DNA of 64,000 bases from Faecalibacterium sp. I3-3-33 (GCF_023347295.1 NZ_CP094469.1:2170001-2234000), one strand, 5' to 3'; shown: positions 33,748 through 42,861, counted from the first letter of the stretch. Numbers and translations are program-made. The notes: a model not told the origin generated them from the sequence alone.

Positions 33748-36141
33748 TTACGCCCGGTTCATTTCCTGTTTTTTGTCCTCCGGGCGGGTGGTCATAATGG
33801 CGTACAGCTCGGTATTCTGCGGGAAGCGGTCAACAAACGGGATGGTGGTATTCCCGAAGAACAGCAGCCCTTCGCCGGAATTGGTATGGGTCACATAGGA
33901 AAGCTGGTGGGGGCTGATCCCAAGCTGTTTGGCTAAAATCTGCCGGTCCCCCTGTGCCTGCGAGAGCAGCACAAGGAAGTCCGAGTTTTCAAAGATGTTC
34001 TCGATCTCCGGGCTTGCCAGAAAATCCTTTACATTCTGCGTTAAAGCACTCGGAACGCACCCTTTTTTTCGCAGCATTTTCCAGATCGCCACACAATAGC
34101 TTGCCGTCAGACGGTCACGGAGCAGCACATGAAATTCGTCAAAGTAACACCATGTGGCGATACCGCGGAGGAAATTCATGGACACCTGCGAGTTTACCAA
34201 GTCCTGCATAATGAGCATGGCAATCGTCCGAAGCCCGGCCCCCAGCTTTTTTAAGTCAAGGCATACCAGACGGCGGTTTAAGTCCACATTGGTTTCATGG
34301 TTGAACACGTTAAGGGAGCCCGACACATAAATTTCAAGGGCCGTCGCCAGCCGCACCGCCTCGCCCTCCGGCTGGGAACAGAGCAGGTCATACAGGGTTT
34401 GGAGGGTCGGCATTTTGCTTGTTTCCGGGTCCTGCAAGTGTTCCCGGTACATCTGGCGCACACAGCGGTCAATGACGGTACGCTCCACCGGCTGCAAGCC
34501 GTCCTTGCCGCCGACGATCAGCTCCATCAGCGACAGGATAAAGTCGGCTTTCAGTGCCATCGGGTTTTCCTCGTCAAAGCTCAAATCAATGTCCATCGGA
34601 TTGATGTGGTGGGGGCTGTCCGGTGCGATCTCGATGACCTGTCCGCCCAGCCGCCTGATAAGGGGCGAGTATTCGCCCATCGGGTCCACCACGATAATGC
34701 GGTCTTTTGTGGCAAGGAACACGTTCACAAGCTCCCGCTTTGCGGCGAAGGATTTACCGGAGCCCGGCACACCGAGGAACAGGCCGTTGGGGTTTTTGAG
34801 CTTTTTCCGGTTTGCCATGATGACATTATGGGAAAGGGCGTTGAGCCCGTAATAGACGGCTTCGCCATCCATGCGGAGCTCCTGCGTCATAAAGGGAACG
34901 AAAATGGCCGTGGAGCTGGTGGTCATGCCGCGCTTGATCTCAATGCCGTTATGGCCCAGCGGAAGGCTGGAAAGAAAACCGTCCTCCTGCTGGAAGTCCA
35001 GCCGCTTCAAGGTGCAGTTGTATTTCTGGACGATACCGGACACCGTGAACAGGTCGTTGTCCAGCTCCCGGCGGGTCGGGGCCATGTTTACCACAAGGAA
35101 GGTCAGAAGGAACATTCTTTCATTCCGGCTCTGTAAATCTTCCAAGAGGGTCTTTGCGTCGTTGCTGTACGTTACAAGGTCAGGCGGGAGTATGTCCATG
35201 TCGTACCCTGACCGGGCTGCCTTTTTTTGTTCCTCCACTTTCATCTTGTCAATGTCGGAGACTTTGGCCTTGATGGATTTTACGGCGGCGGCCTGATCGA
35301 CGGTCTGGATATGGAGGGTAATGGTCATTTCCGCATCCATTTCCAAAAGCTCCGCCAGCAGCTTGTCCGAGAGCTCCGAGGCCAAAATCTGCAAGTAAGA
35401 GGCAGCGCCCCAGGTCGTCCCCACCCGGAACAGTCGGCTGAAACGGAAATCGAAGCTGTCCGGGGCGATAAAGTCTTTGGTGGAAAGCCCGGTTTTGGGG
35501 ATCATATCCCATGAAAACCGGAAGGGGGAGCCGCTGCCGGGGTGGAGTTGCCCGTGAAGAAGCTCCAGCCGTTCCAGCCCCGAAAGGGAACGGCACTTGA
35601 CGCCCAGCTTTTTGAAGTTCCCGCAAATGTCCGCCTCTACACGTTCCAGCCTTGCCCTGGCGGTGGGAAGGTCGTCCACGTTCACGCCGAAGGTCAGGAG
35701 CTTTGTGCGGACAATGCCGTTGTTGCTTTTGGCGATCTGGTTTTCCAGCATTTCCACATACTCACACCGGACGCTGTTGTAATCATCGTCCTGCATGGGG
35801 ATGTTCACGCTGTACCGGCTGCCCGGGCGGCTCCGGTGGTTGAGGAAGGAAAGCTGGAACGGAAGGCTGCTGTCAAAGTAGTTGAGGCAGGCGCTCCACC
35901 CGTCAAAGATGGCTGCCTGATCTTCGGACTGTGCGAGCTGGTAGTTGATGTCCTCGTATTCAATGGTTTTGGTGTAATAGCGGTCCGCTACCCGGCACAC
36001 CCCGTCCCGGTACATTTCCCGGTAAGGGAGGGTCTGCTGGGCGGTGGTGGGAATGTTCTTTCCTTTCGTGAACAGGCCGGTAAGGCCCTGCTTTTCAGGC
36101 TTTCTGCCTGCGGGCTTTCCGGCCCTTCTGCTGTTTCGCAA
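33748..36141 (-). CDS. VirB4-like conjugation ATPase
   Basis: A 797-residue ATPase that powers the type IV secretion channel. Walker A is GVPGSGKSFAAKRE and Walker B is in ATWCYFDEFHVLL. The N-terminal half (YREMYRDGVCRVADRYYTKT...) is the usual VirB4 domain. The likely start is TTG at 36141 (LRNSRRAGK) with AAGGAGG nine bases upstream, inside the end of the prgI gene. A longer frame to 36207 has no ribosome site. Confidence 0.93.
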   Translation of the reverse strand: MRNSRRAGKPAGRKPEKQGLTGLFTKGKNIPTTAQQTLPYREMYRDGVCRVADRYYTKTIEYEDINYQLAQSEDQAAIFDGWSACLNYFDSSLPFQLSFLNHRSRPGSRYSVNIPMQDDDYNSVRCEYVEMLENQIAKSNNGIVRTKLLTFGVNVDDLPTARARLERVEADICGNFKKLGVKCRSLSGLERLELLHGQLHPGSGSPFRFSWDMIPKTGLSTKDFIAPDSFDFRFSRLFRVGTTWGAASYLQILASELSDKLLAELLEMDAEMTITLHIQTVDQAAAVKSIKAKVSDIDKMKVEEQKKAARSGYDMDILPPDLVTYSNDAKTLLEDLQSRNERMFLLTFLVVNMAPTRRELDNDLFTVSGIVQKYNCTLKRLDFQQEDGFLSSLPLGHNGIEIKRGMTTSSTAIFVPFMTQELRMDGEAVYYGLNALSHNVIMANRKKLKNPNGLFLGVPGSGKSFAAKRELVNVFLATKDRIIVVDPMGEYSPLIRRLGGQVIEIAPDSPHHINPMDIDLSFDEENPMALKADFILSLMELIVGGKDGLQPVERTVIDRCVRQMYREHLQDPETSKMPTLQTLYDLLCSQPEGEAVRLATALEIYVSGSLNVFNHETNVDLNRRLVCLDLKKLGAGLRTIAMLIMQDLVNSQVSMNFLRGIATWCYFDEFHVLLRDRLTASYCVAIWKMLRKKGCVPSALTQNVKDFLASPEIENIFENSDFLVLLSQAQGDRQILAKQLGISPHQLSYVTHTNSGEGLLFFGNTTIPFVDRFPQNTELYAIMTTRPEDKKQEMNRA

Positions 36142-36481
36142 TCGGCTGCGCCTCCTTTCTGGCGCTAAGCAGCGCATAGAAGTTTTCGGTTTTGTAAGGC
36201 CGCACACGGGGATAGAGGAACCGGGTGCGGATGATGTTTTTCAGCACTTTTTCCAGCGGCAGACCGTCTCGTTCATACATAGCCAGAAAGAAGAACGGGA
36301 GCATGAGGCCGATCATCAGGAACATGGCGGCACTGTTCCCGATACTGCCACGGGAAAACAGGTAAGCCGGGAGGCCCACCGCCGCTGCGCTGGAAAAACA
36401 AACAAGCTGGCGCTTCGTTAGGTTGAAGGCCAGCTTTGTCTTGATTTTGGAAAGGTCTTTTGGTACTGGCACATAGGCCAT
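36095..36481 (-). CDS. PrgI family protein (VirB3-like)
   Basis: A 128-residue inner-membrane channel component with two adjacent membrane helices (LVCFSSAAAVGLPAYLF and AAMFLMIGLMLPFFFLAM) and a basic tail. The N-terminus MAYVPVPKDLSKIKTKL is typical of PrgI. It overlaps virB4 by 47 nt, the usual arrangement, so the two are co-translated. Confidence 0.88.
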   Translation of the reverse strand: MAYVPVPKDLSKIKTKLAFNLTKRQLVCFSSAAAVGLPAYLFSRGSIGNSAAMFLMIGLMLPFFFLAMYERDGLPLEKVLKNIIRTRFLYPRVRPYKTENFYALLSARKEAQPIAKQQKGRKARRQKA

Positions 36482-36502
36482 TTTGGTACACCTCCTTTAT
36501 TG

Positions 36503-36525
36503 CTTCGGGCCAGCATGGCCCGAGG
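36503..36525. repeat. 23-bp palindrome, copy 12
   Basis: CTTCGGGCCA/TGGCCCGAGG arms around GCA, directly abutting the stop codon of the gene at 36526. Confidence 0.92.
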
Positions 36526-37146
36526 TTATCTTGCGGCCTCTTTGGCCGGGGTTGTACTGCGGGCGGCTTCGGCGGCCTCTCGTCCGCTCTGCCTTGCCCG
36601 CCAGTATTCGGGGTGATACTGCCGGATGGACTGATTGAGTTTTTCTTCAAACTGTTCTTTGTCCTTAATGCGGTCAGGGATGTTCCACAGTTTTTTGTCC
36701 AGCAGCTCCCGGAGCACCACACTTTCCTGTGCGTCCTCCTCATAGCAAATATAGCCCTTATCCTTGAAGCCGCACTTTTTCGCCGCCGGGGAGAGGACGG
36801 CGGCTACCTCGTTTGCCACCATCGTTCCGCCGTGGCTGGCGGTAGATACCAGAAACACCCCCGGATAGAGGGTTTCACAGCTCTGCACCTCGCCCCACGG
36901 GGAGTTTTTCGGCGCATGGAACATTCCGCCCGTCCGGCTCCGGTCCGCCTGCATGAGTGCTGCCTTTTCTAAGATGGCTTTCAGTTCCGGGGAAAAATAG
37001 GCATATTCCCGAAGGACACGGGCGGCGTCCCCGCCGCAGGCGTTCATCAACAGGGTATAGGCGTCGCTGTCCGCTTTGGTACAGCGGCCCAGCAGTTTTC
37101 CGTCATAGTAGCAGGCCGCGTCATAGCCCGTCCGTTTGCGTGGCAT
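36526..37146 (-). CDS. DUF7007-like conserved protein of the conjugation module
   Basis: A 206-residue soluble protein (MPRKRTGYDAACYYDGKLLG). The middle GEVQSCETLYPGVFLVSTASHGGTMV resembles DUF7007, found in phages and conjugative elements. Function unknown. AAGGAGG precedes the ATG at 37146. It lies between prgI and the SpoVG gene, both part of the transfer operon. Confidence 0.65.
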   Translation of the reverse strand: MPRKRTGYDAACYYDGKLLGRCTKADSDAYTLLMNACGGDAARVLREYAYFSPELKAILEKAALMQADRSRTGGMFHAPKNSPWGEVQSCETLYPGVFLVSTASHGGTMVANEVAAVLSPAAKKCGFKDKGYICYEEDAQESVVLRELLDKKLWNIPDRIKDKEQFEEKLNQSIRQYHPEYWRARQSGREAAEAARSTTPAKEAAR

Positions 37147-37165
37147 GGTTCCCGCCTCCTTTCTG

Positions 37166-37188
37166 CTTCGGGCCAGCATGGCCCGAGA
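37166..37188. repeat. 23-bp palindrome, copy 13
   Basis: CTTCGGGCCA/TGGCCCGAGA arms around GCA, directly abutting the stop codon of the SpoVG-like gene. Confidence 0.9.
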
Positions 37189-37611
37189 TCAACGCTCTGC
37201 GCTGCGGCTGGGTTTTTCCTTCGGAGGCCGTTCTGCCTTTGCCTGTTCGGCAGCCGCTTTCCCGGCTTTGAGCTGGTCGCTGATAGACGCACGCCCCACA
37301 GAGCCGCGCTCCGCCATCTGTTCCAGCTTTGCCTCATAGGCTTGCAGAACAGCGGTATTGAGCTGTTCCCGGAACTCCTTTGTGACAGGGTAGGCCATAT
37401 CCCGGTAGCCGCCTTTTCCGTCCGGCTGGCTGGGCATCCCAAGAAAGAGGCCCTTGCTGCCCTGTACGATTTTCAGATTTTCCACCACAAAGCAGTCATT
37501 GAATTTCACGCTGGCAAAGCCCATCAGATTTTTCACAGGTTCGATGACCCGCACGCTTACATCCAGCTTTATAGGGGCGGCTGGTGTTCCGCCCGCAGTT
37601 TTTTCCTGCAT
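37189..37611 (-). CDS. SpoVG-like septation/DNA-binding protein
   Basis: A 140-residue protein whose core (LDVSVRVIEPVKNLMGFASVKFND...GLFLGMPSQ) matches SpoVG, a small nucleic-acid-binding regulator. A lysine- and alanine-rich tail of about 40 residues is added. SpoVG-like genes are regular in Tn1549-type modules. AAAGGAG precedes the ATG at 37611. Confidence 0.85.
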   Translation of the reverse strand: MQEKTAGGTPAAPIKLDVSVRVIEPVKNLMGFASVKFNDCFVVENLKIVQGSKGLFLGMPSQPDGKGGYRDMAYPVTKEFREQLNTAVLQAYEAKLEQMAERGSVGRASISDQLKAGKAAAEQAKAERPPKEKPSRSAER

Positions 37612-37627
37612 GGATTTCTCCTTTCCG

Positions 37628-37650
37628 CTTCGGGTCAGCATGGCCCGAAG
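37628..37650. repeat. 23-bp palindrome, copy 14
   Basis: CTTCGGGTCA/TGGCCCGAAG arms around GCA, 4 nt beyond the virB6-like stop codon. Confidence 0.92.
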
Positions 37651-37654
37651 TCTC

Positions 37655-38521
37655 TTAATGGCAGCCGAAGATGGATTTTGCAAGACTGCCTGTTTTGAAT
37701 AAGGTAAAACACAGCAACACCGTATATCCCACGCATCCCCAGATCGCCCCGATGGGGTCGCCGTCGGTGGCGATACTCTGGATCAGCACCGCATAGATGG
37801 CGACACAGACTAAGATCAATAGACCTTGAAAGCCCACCGCAAAGAGGGAGCGGAAATAGTTCTGCCCCATGTGTCCGGTTTCCCTGTTGGGGACTGTGGC
37901 AAACGGGATAGGCGCTAAACTTGTGAGTAAATAAATTTCAATCATACGGCCATATACGATGACGAAAATCACGATGTTTAAGGCAATCATGGTAAGCTGG
38001 ATCAGGAAGGACTGGAGCCAGAGTCCGAACAGAGGGCCTAACTCCATCGCCTCAAGCTCTGTCCGCAGACTGTCCAGCACATCCGGCGTGATTTCTGTCC
38101 CGTTCTGGATAATGCCCGCTGACTGCTGGATCACATGCTGGCTCACATCAAAGACCGCCAGCACGATATTGAAGGTATTCGTCAGGATCATCACAGCCAC
38201 AAAGGTTTTGAACACCCACTTAAAAAACATCCATGTGTCAACTTCATGGAGGTTGTTGCGTTCTATGAGCATCTGTATCAGTTCATAGGTCATAACAAAA
38301 GTGAGGATGACCCCGGCGATTGGCAGAATGGCAGTTTCAGAGATCTGTCGTATCATGGAAAAGACCCCGGCGTTCCAGTCCGCCGGGGTCGTGCCTACCT
38401 GTGTGGCGATTTCGCCAACGCTCTGATTGATGTTATCGAAAAGACCGTCCAGATTCCCCATGATACCATCGACGAGCAGACCTTTCAGCCATTCAACGAT
38501 TGCGTCGATGATAAAGTCCAT
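37655..38521 (-). CDS. VirB6/TrbL-like membrane channel protein
   Basis: A 288-residue polytopic protein (MDFIIDAIVEWLKGLLVDGI) with six or more hydrophobic segments, of the CD0411-type VirB6 homologues that form the inner-membrane part of the mating channel. AAGGAG precedes the ATG. The gene begins 41 nt after the remnant of the VirB2-like gene that the nested element has cut. Confidence 0.88.
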   Translation of the reverse strand: MDFIIDAIVEWLKGLLVDGIMGNLDGLFDNINQSVGEIATQVGTTPADWNAGVFSMIRQISETAILPIAGVILTFVMTYELIQMLIERNNLHEVDTWMFFKWVFKTFVAVMILTNTFNIVLAVFDVSQHVIQQSAGIIQNGTEITPDVLDSLRTELEAMELGPLFGLWLQSFLIQLTMIALNIVIFVIVYGRMIEIYLLTSLAPIPFATVPNRETGHMGQNYFRSLFAVGFQGLLILVCVAIYAVLIQSIATDGDPIGAIWGCVGYTVLLCFTLFKTGSLAKSIFGCH

Positions 38522-38562
38522 ATATCAGCTCCTTTTCTGGAAAAAGGGACAACGGGTGACAT

Positions 38563-38633
38563 TTAGCTGAACAGCCCGGACAGCAGAGGGATAAGCTGAA
38601 GGCCGATCAGAACGACACCGCCGCCCGCCATGA
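38563..38633 (-). pseudogene. VirB2-like (Maff2 family) pilin gene, 3' fragment
   Basis: This encodes MAGGGVVLIGLQLIPLLSGL and then FS, the second membrane helix of a Maff2-family protein. The first part lies at 50243-50401. Joined across the nested element, they give an intact protein of about 71 residues with two helices. The fragment has no promoter or ribosome site of its own. Confidence 0.85.
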
Positions 38634-38646
38634 GCTGTTTTATCCC
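38627..38646. other. Attachment site of the nested element, recombinase side
   Basis: On the minus strand GGGATAAAACAGCTCATGGC, matching 16 of 20 bases at 50250-50269, with TCATGGC identical. Both encode GIKQ(L/F)MA. Confidence 0.75.
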
Positions 38647-38670
38647 CAATTAGGTGTAAAACTCTGCTCG

Positions 38671-38687
38671 ATGGCGGGCGGCGGCGT
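38671..38687 (+). repeat. Inverted copy of the pilin target sequence inside the nested element
   Basis: ATGGCGGGCGGCGGCGT on the plus strand matches 16 of 17 bases of the pilin fragment read on the minus strand (38615-38631). The two copies face each other across the element end. Confidence 0.7.
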
Positions 38688-38736
38688 ACAAAAAATCTAT
38701 ATGGTGTTTTTAAGAGAACCGTCCCGGCGGGACAGG

Positions 38737-40407
38737 TCAGGCAGTGACCTGTTCCACCTCTGGGATGGGTTTGAGATTAAAATGAATTTCGATAGAAATG
38801 TGTCTTGTTTTATCTTCGTCAATGCGCTCATGCACGACGATTTCTTTGATTAAGCGGTTAAGGGTGGCTGCGTCCAGCTCTGTGATGTTGGCATATTCCT
38901 GAATGGCTTCCACCCATTGTTTTGCGTCATTGGCAAGCTGGACTTCATCAGACAGCCGCTTTCTGCCCTCTGACACTTTTGTTTTAAGCTCCGTCTGCTC
39001 GGTCTGTGTCTTTTCCAGCATGGTGTTGAAATTCTGCTCACTGATACGCCCTGCAATCATATCCTCATAAAGCCGCATGACCATTTTGTCCAGAACCTCA
39101 ATCCGTTCCTCGTCCCTTGTAAGGGAGCGTTCCATTGCTTCCCGCTGTTCCCGCTGCTCGGCTTCACAGGTATTGGTCAGGCGGTCAGCAACCGCTTCCC
39201 CGTCCATCAGGGCAGCTCTGGCACATTCCCGGATTTTCCGCAGCACATGGCTGTAAAGGGTGTCATAGTCAATCCGGTGCTGGGTGCAGTGGTTCTTTCC
39301 AAAGGCATTGTAGGTCTTGCAGGAATAAATCTGCTGGGGATGTTTTGCGTTTGTGTAGCGTACCGTCAGCGACTTCCCACACTCGCCGCATTTTAACAGT
39401 CCGGCAAACAGGCTGATTTCATTAGTCTGCCCCGGACGCTGGCGGGATTTCAGCTTGTTCTGCACAATATCAAAGCTCATGCGGTCAATCAGCGGTTCAT
39501 GCTGCCCCTCCACCACAATCCAGTCCTCCGGCTTCTTTTCCCCAATCGTGCCGATTTTGAAACGGTAGTCCTTTTTCTGGGAAGCAATCGCCCCGGTGTA
39601 GACGGGATTCATCAAAAGGTCTTTGATAACGGAGAAGTCCCACATATACCGCCCGTTTTCCGGGTCTTTCTTTTCCCATTTGGTGCGGGTATTGCGAAGC
39701 CCCCGTTCCCGGTTCCACCATGTGGGGCAGGGGATTTTTTCTTCCTCCAGCCGTCTGCGGATATAGTTCGGACCATGACCGTTCAGGGCATATCCGAAAA
39801 TCAGCCGCACAATCGGGGCGGTTTCCTCGTCAATGAGCAGATGGTTTTTGTCCTCCGGGTCTTTCCGATACCCAAACGGGGCAAGACACCCGGTAAACTG
39901 TCCTTTCTGCGCTTTCAGAAGATAAGAGGAATGGACTTTCTTGGAAATATCCTTGCTGTACATCTCGTTCAGGATATTCTTGAACGGGGCGATGTCGTTG
40001 TTATCCCGCAGGGTGTCGATACCGTCATTCATGGCGATATAGCGGACACCGTTTCTTGGGAAAAAGTCCTCAATCAAATGCCCGGTTTGCAGATAGTTCC
40101 GCCCCAGTCGGCTGAGGTCTTTCGTGATGACAAGGTTGATTTGCCTGCGCTCAATGGCTCTCAACATTCTCTGTAAATCAGGACGCTCCATATTAAGACC
40201 TGTGAAGCCATCGTCCTGATAGACTGCCACAACCTCCCATCCCTGCTTTTCGCAGTATTTTTCCAGCATATCACGCTGATTTGCGATACTGGCACTTTCG
40301 CCTTGCAGGTCATCGTCCTTTGACAGTCTGCAATAGACCGCTGCACGATACCCTCCGGCAAGTGCTGAACCGATTGTTCTGTATTCCATTTCGTTCATCA
40401 TAGCCAT
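38737..40407 (-). CDS. Large serine recombinase of the nested element (TnpX-like)
   Basis: A 556-residue recombinase. The nucleophile is S29 in AAVYCRLSKDDD. The resolvase domain shows ITKDLSRLGRNYLQTGHLIE; a zinc ribbon (LLKCGECGKSLTVRY) and a long coiled coil follow. It is distinct from the recombinase of the outer element. The ATG directly follows the TAA of the 65-residue gene, so it probably depends on translational coupling. A TATAAT lies about 50 nt upstream. Confidence 0.95.
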   Translation of the reverse strand: MAMMNEMEYRTIGSALAGGYRAAVYCRLSKDDDLQGESASIANQRDMLEKYCEKQGWEVVAVYQDDGFTGLNMERPDLQRMLRAIERRQINLVITKDLSRLGRNYLQTGHLIEDFFPRNGVRYIAMNDGIDTLRDNNDIAPFKNILNEMYSKDISKKVHSSYLLKAQKGQFTGCLAPFGYRKDPEDKNHLLIDEETAPIVRLIFGYALNGHGPNYIRRRLEEEKIPCPTWWNRERGLRNTRTKWEKKDPENGRYMWDFSVIKDLLMNPVYTGAIASQKKDYRFKIGTIGEKKPEDWIVVEGQHEPLIDRMSFDIVQNKLKSRQRPGQTNEISLFAGLLKCGECGKSLTVRYTNAKHPQQIYSCKTYNAFGKNHCTQHRIDYDTLYSHVLRKIRECARAALMDGEAVADRLTNTCEAEQREQREAMERSLTRDEERIEVLDKMVMRLYEDMIAGRISEQNFNTMLEKTQTEQTELKTKVSEGRKRLSDEVQLANDAKQWVEAIQEYANITELDAATLNRLIKEIVVHERIDEDKTRHISIEIHFNLKPIPEVEQVTA

Positions 40408-40605
40408 TTACCCACACAATCCAGACGGTATCTGGCTCTTTTGAACCTCATCTTCATTATACTTCAATTCTTTCTTTTTGGCAAGATATTCTTTTGCATT
40501 TGTCTTGCCGTATTTCTGGGAAATCAGGCTGACGAATACATCGGTTGCGTCCAGTTCCCCGTCAAACACCGTTGTAACATGAATCTCTGTTTTGTTTTTT
40601 GCCAT
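40408..40605 (-). CDS. Small protein coupled to the recombinase
   Basis: A 65-residue protein (MAKNKTEIHVTTVFDGELDA) with a basic tail. Its stop codon touches the recombinase start. Tn4451-like elements have small accessory genes (tnpW and others) near the recombinase, but I cannot match this one. A role in controlling excision is possible. It contains a 19-bp sequence repeated at 46055-46073. Confidence 0.65.
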   Translation of the reverse strand: MAKNKTEIHVTTVFDGELDATDVFVSLISQKYGKTNAKEYLAKKKELKYNEDEVQKSQIPSGLCG

Positions 40606-40650
40606 AGGCAGTTATCCTCCATACATGAAAATAGCCAGACAGAGGGTGTC

Positions 40651-40834
40651 GGCAACGAAGTCCGGCAACGGGCTTCAAAAGACCTTGCAAACAATCTCAG
40701 TCTGGCGATAATACTATTTATACTTTTCTTTTATTTTTCTGTTGTTTTGGTTGTCATAAGGGAGAAAAGCCCGGAAATAAGGGATTTTCCCCGGCAACTG
40801 GCTCGGCAACGGAATAGCAACAGGGTGTGCAACG
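40651..40834. repeat. GGCAACG repeats, candidate iterons
   Basis: GGCAACG or close variants occur at 40651, 40664, 40793, 40805, 40817 and 40828 in the 240-nt gap between the recombinase-linked gene and the helicase gene. Spaced repeats beside replication genes suggest binding sites for a replication or recombination protein. Confidence 0.4.
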
Positions 40835-40845
40835 GGCTGTCATTT

Positions 40846-42240
40846 TCAGAATGGAAGCTCCATCTGTTCTGTGACCTCCACAAAACCGTCCATCATTTTT
40901 TCAGACGGGTTGCCGGGCTCCGTTGCCGGGTTTTCACGCTCCCAGCCCTTTTGTCTGCCATATTCGGGAAACATTCTTGGGTTTGGAAAGTACCTCCACC
41001 CGGAAATGCACTGGTTCATAATCTCGTTGATTTCCCGGATTTCCCATTGCTTCGGTTCGTCAAAGGCATGGTTTAAGGCTTCCTTGTAGAGCTGCTTGGA
41101 ACAGACCATGCTCCCGGTGTACTTATCAAGATACGCCTGTATCATTCCGGCTTTGGTGTCCTCCGGCATAAAATCCCGCTGGTGTTCTTTGAGATACCGC
41201 TGCATGGCGGGGCTGAAAGCCAGCTTGAACCTGCCGCTTCGGTAAATCTCCATCGCTTCCGCCCACATCTGCTCAATATAGGCTCTGGAAGCAGCTTCGT
41301 CCTCCAAAATGTGAACCTCGGCTTGCTCCGGGTACACCATGACGGGGATAAAGCGGCGGTTGCCGGAACGGTCAAGGGGCAGGAAGTCAAGGGCATTGGA
41401 AGTGCCGCCAAACACGCACTGACGGGGGCGGTCTGCCGGGTGGGTTTCATAGGGTATCTTGTAAACCTCTTTCTGCCGGCTTAAAAATGACTTGATTTCC
41501 TCAATGCTCTTGGCGTTTGCGGTTGCCATCATTTCCGACATTTCGATAATCCAGTGACCTTGCAGCTTGCGATACACATTGTCATCGTCCAGCTTCCGCA
41601 AATCATCGGAGAACCACTCGTCCCGGACTGCCAGCAGACGGAAGAAGGTGGACTTGCCAGCCCCCTGACCGCCTACCAGACAGAGCATGATTTCAAACTT
41701 ACACCCCGGCTGAAAGGCTCGTGAGATTGCACCCAGCAGGAACAGCTTCAACGCTTCATAGGTGTAATCGTCTGCGTCAGCCCCCAGAAAGTGCCGCAGA
41801 CAGAAACGGATTCGTTCTGTCCCGTCCCACACAAGGGCACTTAGGTAGTCCCGGATGGGATGGTACTTGTTTTCATTCGCCACAATCCCGATGGCGTTAT
41901 CAATCTTTTTCTCATTGGTAAGCCCGTAGGTTTCTTCCAGATAGAGAAGCAGATACTTCATGTCCGTATCGTTCAGGGCGGTGCTTTCTCTGTGGAAGCC
42001 GATGGGCTTTATGATGTCCTTGCGGTCAGTTAGAATGTTGTATGCGATAGCCCCGGAAAGCAGAGGGTCACGCTGGAATACGGTCAGGCAGTTCCGGATG
42101 CTCTGACGGACACCGCCTTTCTCGGTGGTTTCCAGCCCCGCCTTGATTTCCTCAATGCTCTGGGGCGGCTGCATGGCGTTCATGGTGTTTTTTAGTTCCT
42201 GCTGCGTCTGCGGCTGCAAGCTCTGCCATTCGCTGTTCAA
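40846..42240 (-). CDS. VirE/D5-type primase-helicase
   Basis: A 464-residue ATPase of the virulence-associated E family, with Walker A GGQGAGKSTFFRLL, Walker B-like HWIIEMSEM and the sensor region PRQCVFGGTSN. It probably unwinds the excised circle for replication together with the CHC2 primase, whose gene overlaps it. The likely start is TTG at 42240 with GGAAAGGA upstream; an ATG at 42183 is the alternative. Confidence 0.85.
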   Translation of the reverse strand: MNSEWQSLQPQTQQELKNTMNAMQPPQSIEEIKAGLETTEKGGVRQSIRNCLTVFQRDPLLSGAIAYNILTDRKDIIKPIGFHRESTALNDTDMKYLLLYLEETYGLTNEKKIDNAIGIVANENKYHPIRDYLSALVWDGTERIRFCLRHFLGADADDYTYEALKLFLLGAISRAFQPGCKFEIMLCLVGGQGAGKSTFFRLLAVRDEWFSDDLRKLDDDNVYRKLQGHWIIEMSEMMATANAKSIEEIKSFLSRQKEVYKIPYETHPADRPRQCVFGGTSNALDFLPLDRSGNRRFIPVMVYPEQAEVHILEDEAASRAYIEQMWAEAMEIYRSGRFKLAFSPAMQRYLKEHQRDFMPEDTKAGMIQAYLDKYTGSMVCSKQLYKEALNHAFDEPKQWEIREINEIMNQCISGWRYFPNPRMFPEYGRQKGWERENPATEPGNPSEKMMDGFVEVTEQMELPF

Positions 42241-42796
42241 GCTGTATCACATCCTTTCCGTAGTCCGTAATCAAAGCCGCTTTTTCCTCTGTCTCCCCGA
42301 ACAGCAGCACATCCAGCAGATATTCCACTTGGTCTTGCTTCTGTAAGGCTTCCACAAACCGGGGATGAAAGGCTTCCTCCGGGGAGTGCGGGGCGTAGTC
42401 CGTTCTCCATGCCATAAGCAAGTGAAGATAATCGGTAAGAATACGGAAGCAACGGTTTTTTGCTTCCTGAAACTGTTCCTCCGGGGATTTCTGCCGGGGC
42501 TTGGGCTTTTTTACCTTCCCCGGCGGTTTCCAGTCCTCATAGGAAAGCCCGAAGTCCTGTGCCAGCTGTACGGCAGCTTCTTTCTTTCCCAGCCCATACA
42601 GGGCGGCGGCAAAATCAATCACATCCCCATCCGCACCGCAGCCGAAGCAGTGGTAACGCCGATCCAGCTTCATGCTTGGGGTTTTATCGTTATGGAACGG
42701 GCAACAAGCCATCCCGTTCCGACCTACATGGATTCCATAATGCTCCGCAGCCTGTCTTGTTGTGACGGACTGCTTCACAGCTTCAAATACATTCAA
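42152..42796 (-). CDS. DnaG-like CHC2 zinc-finger primase
   Basis: A 214-residue protein. The N-terminal zinc finger CPFHNDKTPSMKL...HCFGCGADGD (C32, H35, C50, C53) is the DnaG template-binding domain. The TOPRIM catalytic domain is missing, so it must work with the helicase or a host primase. It overlaps the helicase gene by 89 nt. Confidence 0.88.
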   Translation of the reverse strand: MNVFEAVKQSVTTRQAAEHYGIHVGRNGMACCPFHNDKTPSMKLDRRYHCFGCGADGDVIDFAAALYGLGKKEAAVQLAQDFGLSYEDWKPPGKVKKPKPRQKSPEEQFQEAKNRCFRILTDYLHLLMAWRTDYAPHSPEEAFHPRFVEALQKQDQVEYLLDVLLFGETEEKAALITDYGKDVIQLEQRMAELAAADAAGTKKHHERHAAAPEH

Positions 42797-42861
42797 ATCT
42801 ATCCCTCCTTGAAAATAAGAAAAGCACCTGACATTCTCTGATTGAAAATGGCAAGTGCCTG

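Noticed and set aside
40408..40605. TnpW assignment for the 65-residue protein
   Set aside because: Position fits Tn4451 accessory genes, but the sequence lacks the conserved residues I remember for TnpW, so it is left unnamed.
40651..40834. CRISPR array
   Set aside because: The repeated unit is only 7 bp and spacing is irregular. No cas genes are present anywhere in the window. The 23-bp palindromes are also not a CRISPR array since they are separated by whole genes.
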